Assembly (NCBI GenBank): GCA_933228675.1
Contig: OW121744.1
Span: 94,563,764 to 94,627,763 of the forward strand
DNA from: Stomorhina lunata
Taxonomy: Eukaryota; Arthropoda; Insecta; Diptera; Rhiniidae
Direction: 5' to 3'
DNA length: 64,000 bases
Shown: in pieces, positions 58,730-64,000 of the stretch
Numbering within the stretch: the stretch's first letter is position 1
Layout of the letters: the number at the start of each line of letters is the position of its first letter
Notes under the pieces: model-generated
The model's input: only the letters and a program-made list of their open reading frames with translations
The model's database searches: none
What the model was told of the DNA's origin: nothing
Made by a program: the position numbers and the translations under genes

Positions 58730-59650
58730 ATTTTGAGTACTCAATAAGTTCCCTGTCTGAGCTGATTGATGAGCTTTCATTATCGTCTGTCTGTCTGTAT
58801 ATCTGTCTATGTGTCTGACTGTCCGTTTATCTCTCTATCTCTCAGTCTGTCTGCTGAAGACACGAAACGGCCTAAACACTGAAAAAATATTCTCCATTTT
58901 TCGGAAAATGTTATTATTGAAATTGTGCGAAATTGGTTTTCATTTGACCATATCTCCCATATAACCTCGCCTAGGCTAATAGCTTACTTGCTAATAAATG
59001 ACAAATTATAATAGATATGATAACAAAATTTAGTATAGAAAAGTTTTACATAAGCACTAGGCAGCACATAAAATTTCATCGAATTTGGTTCACATTTAAA
59101 CACAGCTCCCACACAAAAAACTTACGGAAACAGCCACCTAAAATACACTTAAATGCCACTAAATGATAATGGGTAATAGCTTTGGTCACTAAATTTATCA
59201 GAAGAAAGTCTTATGTGAATAACAGCCAGTGTGCCAAATTTTGTTACAATCGGCCACCATTTGACCATAGCTCCCATATAAAAAACTTACTAAAATTCAA
59301 AAACATAACAAAAAAATGGGGATTTTTTCCGTCTTTCTGTCAGATAAAAGCTCAATAGCGCCTTAACTAAAAGACCTAGAGGGACAAAATTTTACAAATG
59401 TATTTTCGATATCTTGAAAAAGTTGTGAGTTGAAAATAAGCGATATCGGTTCACATTTTGTTAGAGCTCCCATATAACCCTGCCCCGGGAATCGCATTAA
59501 TGTTGATCAATTAAATACAATTGTTATATATGACAATTTAATTTAAAATAGAGAAGTTTTATGCAACTATTGGTCAGTATATCAAATTTTTTAGGAATCG
59601 GTCCATATTTGACTATAGCTTTCATATCAAAATCACTTTTTTCATGATAT
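58730..59650 (+). repeat. Dispersed repeat R2, partial copy
   Basis: Direct relative of 60090-61080: TGTCTGTCTG run, TTTGACCATATCTCCCATAT, AACCTCGCCTAGGCTAATAG, AAAACTTACGGAAACAGCC and TCAGATAAAAGC in the same order. It ends where the mariner C-terminal fragment region begins. Confidence 0.82.
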
Positions 59651-59680
59651 TTCTTTTTTATTTCAGTTTGAAAGTTGACA

Positions 59681-59878
59681 TTATGCGTGAAACACTACAT
59701 CATTTAAATGACCACCACGCGAAATATTGCAAGCGTTGATTCTTTTAAGGTAATTTCCGACCACTTTTTGACACATATTTGGCGGTATTTCAGCCATAAC
59801 TTGACGAATGCTTGTTTTTAAAAGCCCAAGAGTTAATGGTTTTTCTGCATAAACACGGTCTTTAATAATTTTTCGAAA
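59681..59878 (-). pseudogene. Mariner transposase C-terminal fragment
   Basis: About 66 codons on the minus strand, ending in a natural stop at 59681-59683. Recognisable pieces are KDRVYAEKPLTLGLLKTSIR, AEIPPNMCQKVV and RGGHLNDVVFH, the C-terminal tail of DD41D-type mariner transposases. It aligns with the tails of the copies at 49176-50259 (VYANKPETLGDLEANIR, RGGHMPE) and 57561-58259, but it is a third distinct subfamily. No catalytic residues are included. It lies between two R2 copies, so an old mariner insertion may have been overwritten by R2. Confidence 0.8.
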
Positions 59879-59959
59879 AAAAAATGAAATTTGAAATATT
59901 TTGTACCATTTTTTTCACAGTGTTTTTCTTTGTACTGTAAATTTTTTTGCGTCGTATTT

Positions 59960-61530
59960 TTATAACCACCATCAAAAAGAATGGGGGGTATATTGAGATT
60001 GTCATTTCGTTTGTAATTTCCTTAATATTGGTTCAAAACCCAAAAACGATATATATTCTGAATCCTTATGAAATTCTAAGACGATTGAGCGATGTCCGTC
60101 TGTCTGTCTTTTGATAACGATAACAATAATCACGATTTCGCCTAAATGAAAGGAGCTAGCTCACTGAAACTTAGTAAAAATATTCTTCATCTCTGAGAAA
60201 ATTTTTCTATTGAAATTGGGCAAAATCGGTTCACATTTGACCATAGCTCCCGAATAACCTCGTCTAGGCTAATCGCTTATTTGTTAATAAATGACAAATT
60301 ATAGCAGCTATGCTGATAAAATTTGGTATATAGAAGTTTCACATTAGCCCTAGGCAGCGTATAAAATTTCATCAAAATCGGTTTACATTTAGCCATAGCT
60401 CCCATACAAAAAACTTACGAAAACAGCCTTAATTTCACCTAAAATACACTTAAATGCCAATAAATCTAAAAGTGTAACAGATATAACCACTAAATGTGGC
60501 ACAAGAAAGTCTTATATCAATGCCAGCCAGTCTGCAAAATTTTGTTGCAATCGGTTCCCATTTCACCTAGCTCCCATATAAAAAACTTACGAAAACACAA
60601 AAATTCAAAAAGAAAATTAGATTTATGTCCGCCTGTCCGTCAGATAAAATCGTGATATCTCCTTAACTATAAGAGCTAGTAAGATTAAATTAAGCACAAG
60701 GAAGTCTTATGTCAATGTCAGTCAGTGTGCAAAATTTTGTCACAAGCGGTCACCATTTGACCATAGCTCCCATATAAAAAACTTATGGAAACACAAAAAT
60801 ACATAAAGAAAAGGTTGTCAAAGTCCGTCTGTCCGTCAGATAAAAGCACGATAGCGCCTTAACGAAAAGAGCTAGAGGGACAAAATTTTACAAAGGTATT
60901 TTGGATGTGTGTTGAAAATGGACAAAATCGGTTCCAAATTAATTAGAGCTCCCATATAACCCCACCCCGGGAAACACATTAATGCTGATAAATTGAATAC
61001 AATTGTAATAGCTATGACGATTATATTTAAAATAGGGAAGTTTTATGAAATTTTTAATCAGTTTATCAAATTTTATAGAAATCAGTCCATATTTGACTTT
61101 AGCTTTTATATAAAAAACACTCACGGAAACCAAAAATTTTAGCAAAGGCCAGTTAAAAGCTATAAAATTAGAAACTATGATAGCTATGGCCACTAAATTT
61201 TGCAATAATAAGCTCTATATATCGGTCAACATTTGGCTGTAATTCTTATATATATAACATCCCCTTTTTATATCTGCAATCAAAAAGATTTGGAGGTACA
61301 TTCATTATATTAAGATTGCACCTATGAAATTAAATTGGCATCAATCAATGTTCAGCCCAGACTTTATATACGATGAATGCATTAGGATCTCCTAACGAAA
61401 TATATGGACCTGCCGTATTAATATTAACGTGTTTAGCCTAACTACATGTTAACGAAAAGTATTTAACAACTTATTAATTTAAAACTATACCCGGTTATGA
61501 GACCGAATTTTGATCAAAGTAAATACTGGG
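59960..61530 (+). repeat. Dispersed repeat R2, copy 2 (inverse of 42405-43985)
   Basis: Runs from AACCACCATC...GGGGGGTATATTGAGATTGT to TACCCGGTTATGAGACCGAA. Internally, two tandem modules of about 196 bp begin near 60502 and 60698 (AAGTCTTAT(A/G)TCAATG start; GTCCGTCAGATAAAA end). The open frame at 60939-61205 is within the repeat and not a gene. Confidence 0.87.
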
Positions 61531-62030
61531 GAAACCACTAAAATATTTTTAAATGTTTAACTATAAAGTTACGGCAACCGAATTTAGTCCAAAGGTTTTA
61601 GCAACAATACCAATTAGCTTAGCGATTTTTTTAGTTTCGGTCCAGATTTTGAATTTGCTGCACCCTTACAGATATATGAGATATGTTTCTAAATTTAACA
61701 CAACTTGATGGTGGGTATATAAGATTCGGCACAGCCGAATACCATGTTAAGCATGGTATCATTATTAAACATGTGTAAGGAAATTATATTTCAATCAAAA
61801 ATACAACTTTTACGATCCTTTTTCCAAACCAAATTCAAAAAAATAAAATTTCCTAAAAGATTGTGAAAATACTGTAAATTTAGCGGCGTTTCATTTGAAT
61901 TAGAAGAATCGGATAAAAAAAAGGCGACCATATCAGAAATGCTCAAATTAGAAAAAGGAGTTTTTTCTATGTGGCGTCCTGGTATCACATAGTAGGCTTT
62001 GACCGACTATAGAATTTTCTTACTTGTTCA
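61531..62030 (+). repeat. Dispersed-repeat remnants next to R2
   Basis: Contains GGTGGGTATATAAGATTCGG then CACAGCCGAAT (61712-61741), a fly-repeat-style inverted motif. At 61988-62023 there is GGCTTTGACCGACTATAG and CTTACTTGTT, matching the end of R1. The frame at 61791-61988 is unrecognised. Confidence 0.6.
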
Positions 62031-63660
62031 ATCAGATTTTTTTTTAATATCCATTCATTCATTAAATATCCATTCATTTGGTGTTAAACTAGTTTTAAAT
62101 TTTAATTTGTGTACTCCTACCTATTATAGGGTAACTCAAATCTATTTCTAAACCGATAGGCCAAACGGTCAGCCGGTTATTTATTACTATGAACTATGAA
62201 TTATTATAAACTGCCATAAACTCTAACTCTTAAATAATAATTCTTCTAGATATATTCTCGTTTAAATAATCGTATATGAATAATATTATTTTATCATATT
62301 TGATATGTTTCTATGTTGAATTCATTGGGTCTCTGGTCACAGCATGTGACATTTAACAATTTATCATTGTATCAAAAGCAGCAACACTTTTTGACAGTTG
62401 TAAAATAACAAAAACAACAAAAACAGCTAAAGAATATAATTATTATATGTCTATTTAATACAAATAAATGTTATCACAGTATAACTATCAGATTAAAAAC
62501 AGCAAGAAATCATATCATATTAATATGACTGACCATTTTCGGATTATTATTAAGCTTTAGTGTGACAAATAACTTTTTCCCCTGTGATACGACTTTAGGT
62601 AGTATTACCTTATTTGTTTAATATTTAAAGATTCATATTTTTTTTTTTATTTTAATATCACATTTAACACATATAACAAATTAGTTTTGTGTTAAGCCTA
62701 AAAAAATTTTTAATATGGCAATTAATAAAAAAAACATCTATAAAATTGTTTTGTATATAAATCCGCATATTTATCGTTTGATATCAAAATTTTTAACGAT
62801 GAGGGTCTCTTTTAAGTTTTTTTTTTTGATATTTGATGGACAAAGAACACACAGAAAATAACATAAAAGAATTATTAATATTTTTTTCACCACAGGCCAT
62901 ATTAATATGTTAATTAATTTCTAATTAAGTTGTAGTTTAATCATTTATTATTGGGTATTTTTGATGGAAGAAACATCAAAAAAATTTTAAAGTAATAAAA
63001 CATTTTTGAGTTAAAATGTTAAATAGATAAAAAGAAATTAAATTTAATAGCTTCAAAAATTTATATTTATATATTTTTTTTTGTTAAAACACAAAATTCT
63101 GGCTTTTTGCTAATTGATTTTAATTATTTCAGTTTTATCATCTACAATTTGTAGTTATTTATTATATTTCCCATTAATTAATTAAACTTTTTAAACAATT
63201 TAATTTTTATTACTTTAGTTAAACGTTTGCCTTTAACGTATTTTAAATCCTGTGCAAAAAATCCTTTCATTGATTGTGTTCAAGTATCCTTAAAAAAAGG
63301 CTCTTGAAATCATGAGTTTATTTCATTAATTATAAAATAATGGTTGATCAAAAAATACATATATATTTAAAATATATTATATATTAAATAATAAATAAAA
63401 TAAGTTTAATTTTTTTTCTATAGAAAATCAAGTTTTCTGTAAACACAAATTCATTAAGTAAAAACTCTTCCTGATATTCAGCGTAAGTTTAGGGCTGTTC
63501 AAAGTTCACTTTTTCAAAATCTTTTTCGAAATATACCCATTTTATATTCCTTTCGATACAATCGAACGAATTTTTTGAATCAATCCTATTTAAAAAATAT
63601 TCAACTACTGGATATACGCTTCAATATGATTATAGATTTGGCAAACTGTACACTCAGGGA
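62031..63660. other. AT-rich spacer, no gene seen
   Basis: Very AT-rich, low-complexity sequence. No coding region, RNA gene or transposon end recognised. Confidence 0.55.
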
Positions 63661-64000
63661 AAAAACGTGCTGATAATAAGATTTTCTGCTTGAAATCGAA
63701 ACTTTTTCTGCTTGAAAGTAGAGTAAATACGAAAAATCTTATTTTGAGAATAAAATCTTAATTTTTTAAGATTCTTTGTAAGATCGCAATCTTAAAAAAA
63801 TCTAAGCACAGGATCGATAACTAAGAATGTGTTCTTATTAATTAAGATTAAATTCTTAATTTTTAAGAATGCACTCTTAATTAATAAGAACATAATCTTA
63901 AATAATAAGAATGCATTCTTAATTATCGATCTTGTTCTTAGAACTTTTTCAAGATTGCGATGTTACAAACAATCTTGAAAAATAAGATTTTATTCTTAAA
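63661..64000. repeat. Palindromic TTCTTAATTAA/TTAATTAAGAA-rich block at window end
   Basis: Several overlapping inverted repeats built from AAGATTAAATTCTTAA, AAGAATGCA(C/T)TCTTAA and TTAATTAATAAGAACA. An outer pairing is visible between AAGATCGCAATCTT (63781 area) and TCAAGATTGCGATG (63949 area). It may be the centre of a palindromic element cut by the window edge. Confidence 0.55.

Noticed and set aside
60939..61205. 88-codon minus-strand open frame
   Set aside because: Inside dispersed repeat R2 with no recognisable protein features.

Overview
This is eukaryotic, very AT-rich, gene-poor DNA. The transposon types (a Tc1 element with a small intron, several DD41D rosa-type mariner copies, decayed non-LTR retrotransposons) and the dispersed repeats carrying GTCCGTCC and 'agctcccatata' motifs suggest a higher fly (Diptera, perhaps a blowfly or house-fly relative). 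That assignment is an inference from repeat style, not from a host gene. I could not recognise any host protein-coding gene, rRNA or functional tRNA.

About 20 kb, roughly a third of the window, is short-period tandem repeat. Four array types share a 31-bp period but differ in sequence. Type A (TTTCCTATAAAAATAGGAAA core) lies at 4241-7881, 8689-9250, 26291-28265 (inverted) and 37371-40930, with a decayed version at 770-2165. Type B lies at 10801-12275 with a short inverted remnant at 35751-35950, type D at 19441-20925 and type E at 22495-24960. A 29-bp relative (type C) fills 2166-3415. An 11-bp satellite (AGTCTAGTCAT) fills 12283-13478 and recurs inverted at 34807-35750, each time joined to a type B array through the same linker.

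Between arrays: a non-LTR retrotransposon 3' end sits inside the type A array (7882-8688). A structurally complete Tc1-type transposon (13838-15459) carries a 338-residue DD34E transposase read from two exons. From 29 to 33 kb there are dispersed repeats, a 191-bp tandem repeat and a (TA)n tract. From 41.5 to 62 kb is a graveyard of nested mobile elements: two large dispersed repeats, a cluster built from MITE-like ends with tRNA-like segments, non-LTR fragments, a nearly full-length rosa mariner with a lost start codon and a frameshift (49064-50365), an internally deleted mariner (57456-58374), a mariner C-terminal stub (59681-59878), and a foldback-type element (54899-56576).

The only plausibly functional protein is the Tc1 transposase at 14160-15232. 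The rest is broken transposon coding sequence or non-coding repeat. The window looks like pericentromeric or intergenic heterochromatin shaped by satellite expansion, inverted duplication and transposon nesting.
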